Source of the DNA: Bacteroidota bacterium
Lineage (GTDB): Bacteria; Bacteroidota; Bacteroidia; AKYH767-A; 2013-40CM-41-45
Assembly: GCA_016708785.1 (NCBI GenBank)
Contig: JADJFC010000010.1
Span: 116,934-180,933 of the forward strand
DNA: 64,000 bases
Direction of reading: 5' to 3'
Shown here: positions 1 to 9,416 of the stretch, in pieces
Position numbering within the stretch: the stretch's first letter is position 1
Layout: every line of letters begins with the position of its first letter
Notes under the pieces: model-generated
Told to the model about the DNA's origin: nothing
Database searches by the model: none
The model's input: the letters and a program-made list of their open reading frames with translations, nothing else
Translations under genes and position numbers: made by a program

Positions 1-256
1 AATATGTTGTGTCTTTACCTACAAGAATATAGTTGTCAATTAATTTTATTGGCTCGTCATAGTCTGAAAGTCCGTCAATAAATGTTTGGTCGTATTGTGA
101 TTTGTCTTTAATATAAATGTCTTGCTTTTGTTTGTCTGCCGAAACCACTGTTTGTAAAGAGTTAATGTTTGTATTGTCACCATATTTGTTTGTAGTCTGA
201 TTGTTACAACTCAATAGTCCTAATGCAAATGTCAATATGTATGTTGTCTGTCTCAT
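1..256 (-). CDS. Small lipoprotein, partial at window edge
   Basis: The frame starts at 256 and runs off the left edge, so only the first 85 residues are visible. The protein begins MRQTTY, followed by a short hydrophobic stretch and a lipobox-like LLSC with the cysteine at residue 17. This predicts signal peptidase II cleavage and lipid anchoring. After it comes an N/T-rich spacer and then a polar region rich in D, Y and K (IYIKDKSQYDQTFIDGL). I do not recognise the family. The open frame with a clear lipobox and start makes a real gene likely; the function is unknown. Confidence 0.6.
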   Translation of the reverse strand, partial: MRQTTYILTFALGLLSCNNQTTNKYGDNTNINSLQTVVSADKQKQDIYIKDKSQYDQTFIDGLSDYDEPIKLIDNYILVGKDTTY

Positions 257-376
257 TGTCTGTTCTAAAATGCCCTATATCATTTGGCTTGCGGAAGCCC
301 CGCTCGTCGATTTCTTTAGCTTCAACACTTTCCATACTCATGCAGTAGCGAGACTCCGACAAGCGAGTAGTTTGTA

Positions 377-1036
377 TTAGTCGTTTGATGAAACAATTGC
401 TCTTCCAACAACCCAAATTACGAAGAAAATAATTCCAAGAATAAAAATTCTATTCCCGTGCTTTCTATCAGAAGCAGAATAACCATAAACACGATCTCCG
501 GTTGGCAAAGTTTTTTTATGAGTCATTAAATGCCAACCAATAAAAACTGAAAGTAACCCACCTACAATTGCCATTGCATAGCCGGCATATATCCAGGTCA
601 TTTGACTTTCTTCCGGTTTTGCTAACTCTTTAATGCGTTGCTTTCGCAATGTCTCAGCAAGTTCGGGATTTATTTCCTTGCCTCGCTCTTTCAATAGTCG
701 CTGTGCTAGCAAATAATCAAACTGGCCCCACTCGTCTGATCTGGTTACAATCTCAATTAGTTCTTCGTCTGTGAAGTCAAATAGATAGTAGTCCTTCTCA
801 ACATTGTCAAGTTGTTTCATGGTGATTTGTAAAAGCAAGGTGTTTGCTTTCTCAAAGTCCTCCTTCTTCAGTTTTACCCGATACTCTTTATTCGCTTCTG
901 AATTGATAAAGGTTGTGTCAAAACCCGAAGTGTTCTCTATAATATAGTCAATGTTGTTTGCCTTTAAGAGTTCGGCAAGCTCTGTCGCCATTGCCTGATC
1001 ACTGAATTTTTGAAAAGTCAAGTATTGTTCTACCAT
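377..1036 (-). CDS. DUF2007-like membrane protein
   Basis: The frame is open up to 1072, but I place the start at 1036 (MVEQYLTFQKF), because DUF2007-type signal-transducing domains normally begin right at this beta strand. The N-terminal 70 residues follow that pattern: a helix with LAELLKANNIDYIIEN and then VKLKKEDFEKANTLL. A charged middle part follows (about 85-145). Two hydrophobic segments (TWIYAGYAMAIVGGLLSVF and RIFILGIIFFVIWVVGRAIV) predict an inner-membrane protein. The domain assignment is by pattern only. The role is unknown and no operon partner is obvious. Confidence 0.6.
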   Translation of the reverse strand: MVEQYLTFQKFSDQAMATELAELLKANNIDYIIENTSGFDTTFINSEANKEYRVKLKKEDFEKANTLLLQITMKQLDNVEKDYYLFDFTDEELIEIVTRSDEWGQFDYLLAQRLLKERGKEINPELAETLRKQRIKELAKPEESQMTWIYAGYAMAIVGGLLSVFIGWHLMTHKKTLPTGDRVYGYSASDRKHGNRIFILGIIFFVIWVVGRAIVSSND

Positions 1037-1145
1037 AGGTTTTGTTAATTTGAATTCCGAAACTATTTGCACTTATATTAAAATCAGAAGTAGCATGACT
1101 TCCGCAATCAATCAACCCTTGCTCGGCGAATGTTAACAAAAATAT

Positions 1146-1654
1146 TTATTTTGTAGGAGCTGCCGGCAAACTGGTATTCCATATATTGCTATATATTTTC
1201 CAATCGCCATTTTCCTTTTTCCAAATATTTATGTATTTCCCTTTGTCAATTATATCATTTTCGCCATATCGTAAATAATATTTGCCTTCATCGATGAGGT
1301 AATCTTCATTACCATAAAAAGAAGTAGATTCTTCGCTAAATTCTTTTATACCGTAATTAACCCATTCTGAATTAACCGCTGAAATAGCAACACGTCCAGT
1401 CACAACATCGGAATTAGGTGGATACGTTTTTGCATCCTGTGTGAAGATGTTATTCAGATACGCAGTGTCTTTTGTAATATATGCTTGTATGTAAACTTGT
1501 TAGTTTTTTCATCAATAATTTTTTTCATTGCTATTGAATCAAATATAACTCCACTATTTTTATTAGTGTCTTTGGAAGCATTGTTATCGTTACCACAACC
1601 AGTAATTAATCCGGCACATATGATTGCCAGAAAATAAATTGAAACTTGCTTCAT
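1146..1654 (-). CDS. DUF4440/SnoaL-like lipoprotein, frameshifted
   Basis: One gene lies in two frames. The first part (1454-1654) begins MKQVSIYFLAIICAGLITGC, a lipoprotein signal with Cys20. It continues to about DEKTNK, where the frame is lost near 1495. Reading on in the next frame gives AYITKDTAYLNNIFTQDAKT and then the second open part (1146-1403). That part has the ketosteroid-isomerase-like end of SnoaL/DUF4440 proteins: SEWVNYGIKEF, then YINIWKKENGDWKIYSNIWN. The combined length of about 170 residues is normal for the family. A single base shift explains the break, so a sequence error is as likely as decay. The ligand or reaction is unknown. Confidence 0.65.
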
Positions 1655-2051
1655 TTTATTTAGTTTTTAATTTTGCTTACTCTATTCGCTTTTTGGCATC
1701 CCCGTATATATTCAGTATGTCAAAGTTAATTTCTTGCATTACGTGATTGAATTTGCGATGTGGCCAAGCATGACGTATTATAATTCCCTTTCAAAAACCA
1801 GCTTTAACAATCCCTAAAATTTGCCGACTTGCCGAAACAAGTTACACTTAAATTAAAATCTGAACTAATGATTCTTTATTTTAAAACCATCAAATACATC
1901 ACAAGTATAATAAAAATATGCAATTTCTCCACTCTTTAGTAATTAAAGTTACGATGAGGAAATATCCAATATTCTCAAATAATTAATTACCAATCCACGG
2001 CTTAAAACAGCTGTGAAAATTTTAGATTCTGAGCCTCAGTTTATTTCCCGC
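1655..2051. other. Intergenic region with shared ACAAGTATAAT motif
   Basis: No gene is seen in about 400 bp. Around 1890-1935 it holds a stretch (CATCACAAGTATAATAAAAA) that recurs near 9575-9605 and 28640-28680, each time upstream of minus-strand genes. It may be a promoter, a leader or a dispersed repeat. Confidence 0.4.
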
Positions 2052-2340
2052 TCAATTGTGTTAAGGTCATAATGCAGTCCGCCACGAAGGTTTTATTATG
2101 CTATTATATAAAATACCATTTGACACTAATACAACCATGAAAGATATCCTAGAAGAATTAGCCGACGACCATAATAAATCACTGGAAAAACTAAAAGACG
2201 TTCCGGAAAGGGAAGCTACCAATAATGAAGCTTGGGAATTTCCTGACCGGACGCCTGTAAAAGGTGGACTAAATAGAAAAGAAGGCAAAAACCGAAAGAG
2301 AACTTCGGATGATGGGAATTATTATGGGTATTATGGTTGA
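2052..2340 (+). repeat. Long dispersed repeat, copy 1 (contains an 80-aa gene)
   Basis: This 289-bp block is about 85-90 percent identical to 23501-23790. Similarity starts about 46 bp before the ATG (CTCAATTGTGTTAAGGTC) and stops at the stop codon. Conservation of the leader suggests that the promoter or translation signals were copied with the gene. Confidence 0.75.
2098..2340 (+). CDS. Duplicated 80-aa protein with C-terminal YYGYYG
   Basis: An 80-residue acidic-then-basic protein with no recognised family. It has an N-terminal helix-forming part (MKDILEELADDHNKSLEKL), a central stretch (TNNEAWEFPDRTPVKGG), a basic linker and a tail ending YYGYYG. A second copy sits at 23548-23790. Most nucleotide differences between them fall in third codon positions and are silent (for example GAT/GAC, TTA/CTA, AGG/AGA, GTA/GTG). 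Replacements cluster at residues 3-5 and in the linker before the tail. That pattern indicates selection on the protein and supports the plus-strand frame. There is no signal peptide or membrane segment. Function unknown. Confidence 0.65.
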   Translation: MLLYKIPFDTNTTMKDILEELADDHNKSLEKLKDVPEREATNNEAWEFPDRTPVKGGLNRKEGKNRKRTSDDGNYYGYYG

Positions 2341-2383
2341 TTTGTAATTCGGTGCTTAATTCTCATTGATAACGAAAGAGGGG

Positions 2384-3252
2384 TCATTTTTTTACGATAA
2401 ATTTTTTCGTTTCAATATATTTTTCTGTACCAATTTGAACAATATAAATCCCCTCTGCAAATTCACTGGTATTCACCTCAATCCTATTTGTTTCATACGC
2501 AATTGTTGTATAAATTATTTTTCCGGTCATATCAGCAATGGCTACTTCAACATTTTTGTTGTTGCTTCCCAAAGCGATGGTGAGATGATTGTTGGCAGGA
2601 TTGGGAAAAAGATTTATTGATGAAGAAAAAGAATTTTCAAATATTCCTGTCGGTACTGTTCCAGTATCTCCGGCAAGGATGGGTTGGTTGGGAATGGAAT
2701 TGTAAGCGTAATCTTTAATCGTGCAAGATGGGATTCCAGTTACTACATCTATTTGCATTCGCGCCCATCCGTAATAGGTATTTCCTCCGACAATTAATTT
2801 TAGCCCCAGGTAACGGTCAATTGAATAAGACCAAACTCCGAATGTACCAGTGCAAGGTCCTCCACTTGTGTTACGACGTAAATATCCGAAGGAGGAAAAA
2901 CTAAGCCCTGATGAAATGCTATCATTTAAATTCATTTGCAAGCGGATAAGTTATACTTGTACCCGTAACTACAGCATTTGAGTTGAAGAGCAGAATCCGA
3001 AATAAAATTTATGTATAAACGACTACTCAGGCCAAAGGACAGATACCACCACTACGACTGCACGAAATTTTATAGTCGTTGATACCATCATTGTTCAGAT
3101 CAATGTTATAATCTTCCGTACTTGGAATAGTAGTAGCCGAAATTACCTGATCGGGAGTTACGTCCGTATAAACAATTTGTGCATTTGCGCTTGCAGAAAA
3201 TAGCATTGCTGTAAAAATGAAAGGAAAGCTTTTTTTAGTAGTTGTTTTTCAT
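2384..3252 (-). pseudogene. T9SS-exported protein, tandem copy A, broken
   Basis: The last 185 codons (2384-2941) are open and hold the C-terminal T9SS sorting domain (LFPNPANNHLTIALGS, then GIYIVQIG and ETKKFIVKK). Upstream to 3252 the same coding content continues in other frames. MLFSASANAQIVYTDV and NIDLNNDGINDYKIS are both readable, but the frame breaks near 3000-3050 and again at the start, where ATG plus five A residues leads to a stop after five codons. If intact it would be exported by Sec, then by T9SS, and anchored at the surface. Several indels make this more decayed than copy D. Confidence 0.6.
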
Positions 3253-3303
3253 TTGACAAGTTTTGTAATGGATTTTAAAGTGTATTGCTCAATTAACACA
3301 GCT

Positions 3304-4024
3304 TTATTTTTTAATGATAAGTTTTTCGTTGATATTAATTCTCCAGATTGGTTTGAACAAAATAAACTCCCTCTGCAAATTCATTAGTATTCACCTCTAT
3401 CTTATTTGTTTCTACGCAGTTGTCGTATAAACTATTTTCCGGCAATATCAGCGATGGTTACATCAACTTTTTGTTGTTGCTACCCAAATTGATGGTGAGA
3501 TGATCGTCGGCAGGATTTGGAAAAGATTTACTGATGCAGCAAAGAATTTTCAAATATTCCTGTGGTAGTTGTTTGTCCGGCAAGGACGGGTTGGTTAAGG
3601 GTAGAATTGTAGGCATATTCCATAATCGTAATGGAAACTGAATAACTGGCTATAGATACCCCAAGTTTAATCCAGCCATAATAAAATCAGGCCCCACTTT
3701 TATTTTTAGACCCATGAATTTTCCGGAAACATTTTGCCAGTTTCCGGTTATGCCTTTCGTTGACCTTATGACTTCCATTGCTAACCGGGTTTGGGGAACA
3801 ATTTCCGCAAGAAAAGCCATGCGCTCTTGGTGCGAAGGTAAAATCATTAATCCCATCATTATTCAAGTCAATTAAAAAATCGGCTCCGCAAGGACTGGGA
3901 TAGTTGCAACCACGCACAACATCCGGAATCACATCCGTATAAACTATCTGTGCATCTGCACTTGCGGAAATCAGCATTGCTGTTACGATGAAAGCTGAAA
4001 TATTTATTAGTAGTTGTTTTTCAT
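3304..4024 (-). pseudogene. T9SS-exported protein, tandem copy B, degraded
   Basis: This is the shortest and most damaged copy. The front part (3687-3977) encodes MLISASADAQIVYTDVIPD and then the DLNNDGINDF motif. The middle shifts frame near 3690-3860. The sorting tail (3304-3560) is recognisable only in pieces: NLFPNPADDHLTI-like, KIDVTIADIAGK-like and KLIIKK before the stop at 3304. The initiation ATG at 4022-4024 is followed by five A residues and reaches a stop almost at once. With at least four indels, pseudogene status is likely even allowing for sequence error. Confidence 0.6.
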
Positions 4025-4058
4025 TGGATAAGTTATTTAATGGTTTAAAATGTGTTGC

Positions 4059-4934
4059 TCAATTACACACAGTTTTATTTTTAATGATAATTTTTTTCGT
4101 TGATATAAATTCTCCAGATTGAATTTGAACAATATAAATCCCCTCTGCAAATTCACTGGTATTAACTCCTATCATATTTGTTTCATATACACTTGTTGTG
4201 TAAACTATTTTCCCTGTAATATCAGCAATGGCTACTTCAACATTTTTGTTGTTGCTACCCAAAGCGATGGAGAGATGATTGTTTGCAGGATTTGGAAAGA
4301 GATTTATTGATGCAGCAAAAGAATTTTCAAATATTCCTGTCGGTACTGTTCCATTATCTCCGGCAAGGATAGATTGGTTGGGAATACTGTTGTAAGCATA
4401 ATCTTTTACAGTAAAACTCGCTGCAATTGTTGCTACATCTAATCGCGCCCATCCGTAAAATTTTTGCGAACTCAGATCTAATTGCAAGGGGATATATTTA
4501 TCTGATGCTCCATTCCAATTACCTCTGTTTTGCCAAAGTGGTGAGCCACCTCTCGGCCATGGTATAAACCATATTCTTGAAATCAGGGATTGATTCGCAT
4601 TACCTAACCATGAAGAAGAACTGCTGTCAATGAGAGTGTTTATCGAAAGAGCGCTTGGATAAGGATAGCTAAGGTCATTACCAACTTTATTGGCTCCAAG
4701 CGGAGTAATCCTGATATATTTATTTGTTCCTTGAGGAATTGTCGTTGTATTATAAGTAATATTAAAGTCGGTGATTCCATCATTGTTCAGATCCAATGCA
4801 TAAACTCCTCCATTGGTGTTGATAGTCGTATCCGGATTTACATCCGTGTAAACAATCTGTGCATTTGTACTTGCAGAAAACAGCATTGCTGTTACGATGA
4901 AAGCTGAAAGCTTTTTTAGTAGTTGTTTTTTCAT
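4059..4934 (-). CDS. T9SS-exported surface protein, intact tandem copy C
   Basis: A 291-residue secreted protein and the only copy with an uninterrupted frame from the normal ATG (six A residues follow it). Residues 1-26 are a Sec signal ending in TNAQ. YTDVNPDTTI follows, and then an acidic loop (YALDLNNDGITDFNITYN) resembling calcium-binding DxNxDG motifs. A beta-rich middle comes next, and the last 75 residues are a type A T9SS sorting domain (LFPNPANNHLSIALGS, ADITGKIVYTT, GIYIVQIQSGEFISTKK). The family's function is unknown. The domain layout says it passes the outer membrane by T9SS and is cleaved or anchored at the surface. Confidence 0.85.
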   Translation of the reverse strand: MKKQLLKKLSAFIVTAMLFSASTNAQIVYTDVNPDTTINTNGGVYALDLNNDGITDFNITYNTTTIPQGTNKYIRITPLGANKVGNDLSYPYPSALSINTLIDSSSSSWLGNANQSLISRIWFIPWPRGGSPLWQNRGNWNGASDKYIPLQLDLSSQKFYGWARLDVATIAASFTVKDYAYNSIPNQSILAGDNGTVPTGIFENSFAASINLFPNPANNHLSIALGSNNKNVEVAIADITGKIVYTTSVYETNMIGVNTSEFAEGIYIVQIQSGEFISTKKIIIKNKTVCN

Positions 4935-4984
4935 TTGGTAAGTTATTTAATGGTTTAAAATGTGTTGCTCAATTACACATAGTT

Positions 4985-5901
4985 TTATTTTTTAATGATA
5001 AGTTTTTTAGTTGCTATAGATTCTCCCGATTGAATTTTAACAATATATATTCCCTCTGCAAATTCGCCTGTATTCACTTCTATCTTGTTTGTTTCATTTG
5101 CAGTTGTTGTATTCCCGATCCCGATAGCTATCGGGACTATCGGGATTATTTTTCCTGTGATGTCAGCGATGGCAACTTCAACATTTTTTTTACTGCTACC
5201 TAAAGCGATGGTGAAATAGTCGTTGGCAGGATTTGGAAAGAGATTTATCGATGAAGCAAAAGAATTCTCATTTATTCCTGTGGCAATTGTTTCTCCGGCA
5301 AGGATAGCTTGGTTTGGAATGGAGTTGTAAGCATAATCCATTAGTGTAAGAGTTGCAGCAATTGATCCGCTAACAAAAGCTGCAGCGTTCATTTGAATCC
5401 AGCAATAGTGGGTTTGCCCTCCTGCAATAACTCTAAGACCTAAAAATCCACCTGTGGCAGTATTCCAGTTTCCCGTGTTAGTAGTAGTACCATTAGATAA
5501 TAATTTTTTAAAAATTATTTGGTTGGCTATTGTATCCCAATTGGCATTAGCACTTATAATGTCATTAAGATTCATCTTAGCTGGATATCCTGAACTATCC
5601 ATTAGGATAGCACTGCCATTTAGAGGGGTTGCCAAAATTGTTCCGGCTGTATAACCATACCATTGTGGGGGAAATCCTGTGATAATACTTGAAATCAAAG
5701 TAAACTTCAAATCGGGTATGCCATCATTGTTTAAATCCATATTTTGTGCAATGCTAACGATACCTCTTTGATTAAGTCTAGTCCGGATAATTGTAGTATC
5801 AGGATTGATATCCGTATAAACAATTTGAGCATTTGCACTTGCTGAAAATAGCATAGCGATAAAGATGAAAGCAGAAATCTTTTTTAGTAGTTGTTTTTCA
5901 T
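4985..5901 (-). CDS. T9SS-exported surface protein, tandem copy D
   Basis: The frame is open from MLFSASANAQ at 5854 to 4985 (289 residues). The paralogue's start lies further up at 5899-5901, but there the ATG is followed by five A residues instead of six, giving MKNNY and a stop. Adding one A restores the full signal peptide seen in copy C. The body carries YTDINPDTTI, MDLNNDGIPDLKFT and a T9SS tail (LFPNPANDYFTIALGS, GIYIVKIQSGES). The tail holds a 10-residue in-frame insertion (PIVPIAIGIG) absent from the other copies; see 5113-5145. Starting at the internal ATG would leave a very short signal peptide. Confidence 0.7.
5113..5145. repeat. Palindromic repeat inserted inside a coding region
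   Basis: TCCCGATCCCGATAGC followed by TATCGGGACTATCGGGA forms overlapping CCCGATAGCTATCGGG palindromes. Alignment with copy C shows a 30-bp in-frame gain in the T9SS tail, between GKII and the NTTTANETN segment. Confidence 0.7.
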
Positions 5902-6727
5902 TTGGTTATTTTTTTAGTGTGTGTCTATTGAATTTACTTTCGATTTAATTGCTTATTCAAAAGTAGAACTAACCGAAATTTATCTCGCTACCTGAAATGG
6001 GTAGTTTTACTTCGACAGGCTCAGCACGAGTGATGGTGGGTGCACGAAAATTTTCCGAAAAAACGGGACATGTGATTTTCTCCTTCGTGGATGAGTGCCA
6101 AAAGTTTCTTCAACTCTTTGAGGTCGATTTTGACGAACGATATATTTTAAATAACCGAGTTCCCACAGTCCTACGGACCATTTTTGATGACAAGTTTTTT
6201 GGAAGGTGATTGCAGTTTACTTTCGTTGTGAAAAAAAGCTGTGTGTTTAAAGAGTTCGCCCCTAAAGGGGCTTTGCGATCTTGTAGGGTCCCGAAGATAC
6301 CAAGAGTATGGCCCTAACGGGCCTAGTAATCTCCAAGTTGATAACGAATACATCATTCGCCTTGACTAAATGACATTACCTTTTGGGGTCGAATCCTTAA
6401 CCGAATGCTAGGGTCGTATTTTTGACAATCCTAGACTACATGGGCAAGTGACAGGCCCGTTAGGGCCATCCTTTTGGTAACACGAGACAACACAGGAAAG
6501 CCAAGCCCCGTTAGGGGCGTACTCTTTAAACACTAAGTAAATGCAATGAGTAATGACAGGCCCGTTAGGGCCGTACTCTTGGTAACACGAGACAACACAG
6601 GAAAGCCAAGCCCCGTTAGGGGCGTACTCTTTAAACACAATGCGTGTGTCCATTAATTAAACCGCATAAAAGCTCCAGCATACATTGGTTGCATCCCATT
6701 CTAGAGCCGAGAAATTTAACCCGCCTC
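5902..6727. other. Gene-free region with short palindromic repeats
   Basis: No convincing gene is seen. The region includes CTTCGACAGGCTCAGCACGA near 6010, a phrase I associate with Bacteroidota intergenic repeats, and the 6245-6638 repeat cluster. Short open frames here have no start signal or family resemblance. Confidence 0.5.
6245..6638. repeat. 84-bp direct repeats plus an inverted partial copy
   Basis: Two 84-bp copies (6450-6533 and 6555-6638) are nearly identical. Each holds two small palindromes, GGCCCGTTAGGGCC and GCCCCGTTAGGGGC. A related inverted stretch lies at 6245-6324 (GCCCCTAAAGGGGC, then GGCCCTAACGGGCC). Each hairpin is followed by (T/C)ACTCTTTAAACAC or (T/C)ACTCTTGGTAAC. 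The structure is REP-like rather than CRISPR: there are no unique spacers of constant size. Confidence 0.75.
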
Positions 6728-7378
6728 CTAAAAACTCAAAAAAGATTTCCCCTTAACTTTTGAAATCAATTCATCACGTGAATGAACATGAAGGATTTCA
6801 TAAATGTTTTTGACATGGTAGCGTACAGTCTCAACGGAGATGAAAAGTTTTTCGGCAATCAACTTATAGCTCATGCCATTGAAAATACACTCGAGAATTT
6901 CTTTCTGCCTGTCGTTGAGCTGCGATTGCTCGTTAACCGGCATAGCAGTCTTTTTGCTGCGGAACACCTCAAGTATTTTATGAGCAATGCTGGGAGTCAT
7001 GGGCGCTCCGCCTGTAGCTGCTTCGCGTATGGATTCAAGGATGCGCACAGGCGAAGTGTTTTTTAATATGTAACCCGAAGCACCGGCAGTAATAGATTGA
7101 AATATTCTTTCATTGTCATTGAAAACCGTTTGCATGATGACCATTATTTCGGGATGCGTTTGGTTGATTTTTCCAACTGCCTCAATGCCGTTCATTCCAC
7201 CGGGAAGGTCAATATCCATGAGGATTACATCGGGGTCAGCAGATTCAACTTTTCGCATTAGGTCGGTGCAATCAGGAAAAGCACCAGTGCATACAAAGCC
7301 CTCGCTACCGTTTATCAGCTGGAACAGGCTGTCACGCAACAGCGGATTATCTTCAAAAATTGCGACTTTAATATTCAT
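6728..7378 (-). CDS. NarL/FixJ-type response regulator
   Basis: A 216-residue two-domain regulator. Residues 1-125 form a receiver with the acidic pair near residues 9-10 (IFEDN) and the phospho-acceptor Asp55 in VILMDIDLPGG, then QTVFND and SGYILKNTSP. Residues about 150-210 form a LuxR-type HTH (LNDRQKEILECIFNGMSYKL, then VRYHVKNIYEILHVHSRDEL). It lies 74 bp downstream of the TPR sensor kinase gene on the same strand and is almost certainly its partner. The expected action is phosphorylation at Asp55, dimerisation and DNA binding. Targets are unknown. Confidence 0.92.
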   Translation of the reverse strand: MNIKVAIFEDNPLLRDSLFQLINGSEGFVCTGAFPDCTDLMRKVESADPDVILMDIDLPGGMNGIEAVGKINQTHPEIMVIMQTVFNDNERIFQSITAGASGYILKNTSPVRILESIREAATGGAPMTPSIAHKILEVFRSKKTAMPVNEQSQLNDRQKEILECIFNGMSYKLIAEKLFISVETVRYHVKNIYEILHVHSRDELISKVKGKSFLSF

Positions 7379-7452
7379 AGTATGTAAGGACTGTGTAAAG
7401 GTAAACTACTTTATGGGGAAGCTACTACCTGTTTTGGGTAGTCCTCATTTTT

Positions 7453-9416
7453 TTACTTAAGATTTACTGTGAGGCTAACCGTTGTTCCGTGCCCGGGCTC
7501 TGATGTAATTGAGAAGTTACCGTTCAGTTCTGCGGCTCTTGTGTTCATGTTTTTCAATCCGTTGCCTCCTGTTTTTAAACGGTCTTCATTCATGTTGAAT
7601 CCTACACCATCATCTTCTACAACTAATTTTAATGTATGATTGGTTCTGGAGATTTCAACGTTCACATTTTTTGCTCCGGAATATTTAAAGGCATTATTCA
7701 ATGCTTCTTTATAGACGAGGAAAAATGATTTCCGTTTTCCATAGAAAGAATGATGCTGTTTAATTCACTATCCGATTTAAAGTGCAGCGCAATATCTTTT
7801 CCGGCCAACAGCTCACCGCCAAAGGCGCGCATGTGAAGGATGATGTTTTCGAAATTATCGTTCTGCGGACTCACTGCCCATACGATATCAGTCATTTTAT
7901 CTATCATGTCACGCGAAGCGCTTCCGATTTTTTCGAGAAACGGAAGTGATTCTTGATTGCTGCCTGAAGTTGATTTCATACGTGCAATCTCGCTCATTAC
8001 TGAAATGCTCTGCAGTGTGCTACCCATATCATCATGCAAATCACGGCTGATCCGTGCTCTTACGGCTTCCATCTGCTTCTTTCTGTTTCGCTGCATCCTG
8101 TCAATAAAGAATATGATTACAGCACCTGCAAGCAGCAGAAATATAATAGTGCCACCAATAAATCCGTTGCGAATGAGTTTTTGTTTACTCAATTCTTTTT
8201 GCGCAACAAGATCCTTTTTTACCTGAACCAAATTGAGCGAATCCTGCTTCTTGCTGAAATCGTAATTCATTTGCAGCGCAACTGTTTTCTTAGTATTTTC
8301 AATATTCCCAAGACTGTCGCGGCACGCGATATATAATTTATGATTCTCATAAGCGCCTTTGAAATTTCCAAGAGCGCTGTCGGTTTTTGACAAAAATGAA
8401 TAAAGATCTTTCATATGCGGTATCGCTTCAATCTCTTTGGCTATCGCCAATCCTTTGAGCAGCCAGTCCTTCGCTTCCTTTGCCGCATGCATTTTTAATT
8501 TGACCATTCCAATATTTCTACAGCAAGTAGCAATGCCTTCTTTATTTCCAATTTCTTCCCTTATTTTTAGAGAGGCTAAATGATTTTTTAGTGCTTCGGG
8601 ATAATTGCCTTGTTGAGTATAAACAAGGCCGATGTTGCCATACGTATTTGCAAGGTTACTTTTATCCCCAAGTTCTTCGCTTAATTTTATAGAGGCAAAA
8701 AAATTATCCAGCGCTTTGTCAAAGTAAGTGCCTTCATCAAAATAAGCCATTCCAATGTTGTTATGGGCAACTGTAATTCCATTTTTATTCCCGGTTTCTT
8801 CAAATATTTTTAAAGCGGCAAAATGATTTTCCAGCGCTGCAGTGTAATTGCGTTGTTTAGTATAAACGAGTCCGATATTAGTATAAGCACTTCCAATGCC
8901 CTTTTTATTCCCGATTTCTTCAAATATTTTTAAAGCGGTAAAATAATTTTTCAGTGCCTCGGTGTAGTTGCCCATGTATTGATAAACAACTCCCATGTTA
9001 TTAAGATTCCTTGCAATAGTTTTTGTATCCCCGGATTCTTCTCCATACTCCATTGATTTTTTATAAAAATCTAAAGCAGATAAATAATCTGATTTATTAA
9101 AATGAATCACCCCCATACTGTTATAAGCTTTGCCTATTCCTTTTTTATAACCTATTTGCTCCGATAAAGTAAGACACTGATTGGAGTAATACGTGGCTGA
9201 ATCGGGGTTACTGTTCCAATATGCAGCTGAGAGGTCATTTAAAATGTTTGCCGCTGTCGTATCGTACAGCGATGGGGAATTTATTTTTGACTCCGTTTTA
9301 CTTTTGTTATGGTTTTTAAGTTCGGTTACTAAAGAGTCAATAAGATATCGGTCTTGCGAAAATGTATAGTTATGAATGAAGAACAATATTGTAAGCAGAG
9401 AAAGTATTTTTTTCAT
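7453..9416 (-). CDS. TPR sensor histidine kinase, frameshifted
   Basis: The start is placed at 9416 (MKKILSLLTILFFIHNYTFS, a signal peptide) rather than the longer frame to 9461. About eight TPR units of roughly 40 residues (for example GNYTEALKNYFTALKIFEEI) form a periplasmic sensor. A coiled stretch with KQKLIRNGFIGG leads into one membrane helix, then a HisKA_3 domain with the phospho-His in RDLHDDMGS. The ATPase part is split off at about 7725, where a run of five T in the coding strand needs a sixth. It continues as NNAFKYSGAKNV (N box), EDDGVGF (G1) and GGNGLKNM (G2) in 7453-7701. The intact length would be near 650 residues. Its pair is the LuxR-type regulator downstream. Confidence 0.88.

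Larger units (their letters stand above)
2384..5901 (-). repeat. Tandem array of four T9SS-protein genes
   Basis: Four paralogous units lie head to tail on the minus strand: D 4985-5901, C 4059-4934, B 3304-4024 and A 2384-3252. They share signal-peptide DNA, a YTD(V/I)xPD start, an Asp/Asn-rich DLNNDG motif, the T9SS tail and the roughly 50-bp spacer. Only C reads through from its ATG. Copies A, B and D have five A residues after the ATG where C has six. Confidence 0.8.

Noticed and set aside
204..416. Short minus-strand open frame across the start of the first lipoprotein gene
   Set aside because: It overlaps a better frame with a lipobox and looks like an intergenic repeat read as protein.
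4119..4310. Plus-strand open frames opposite the T9SS tails (also near 2366)
   Set aside because: They are shadows of the conserved minus-strand sorting domain and recur only because the tail recurs.
5997..6209. Plus-strand open frame of 70 codons
   Set aside because: It starts inside a CTTCGACAGGCTCAGC repeat, with no ribosome site and no family resemblance.
6245..6638. CRISPR-like array
   Set aside because: Only two full direct repeats, no unique spacers of constant length, and the units are palindromic. No cas genes nearby.
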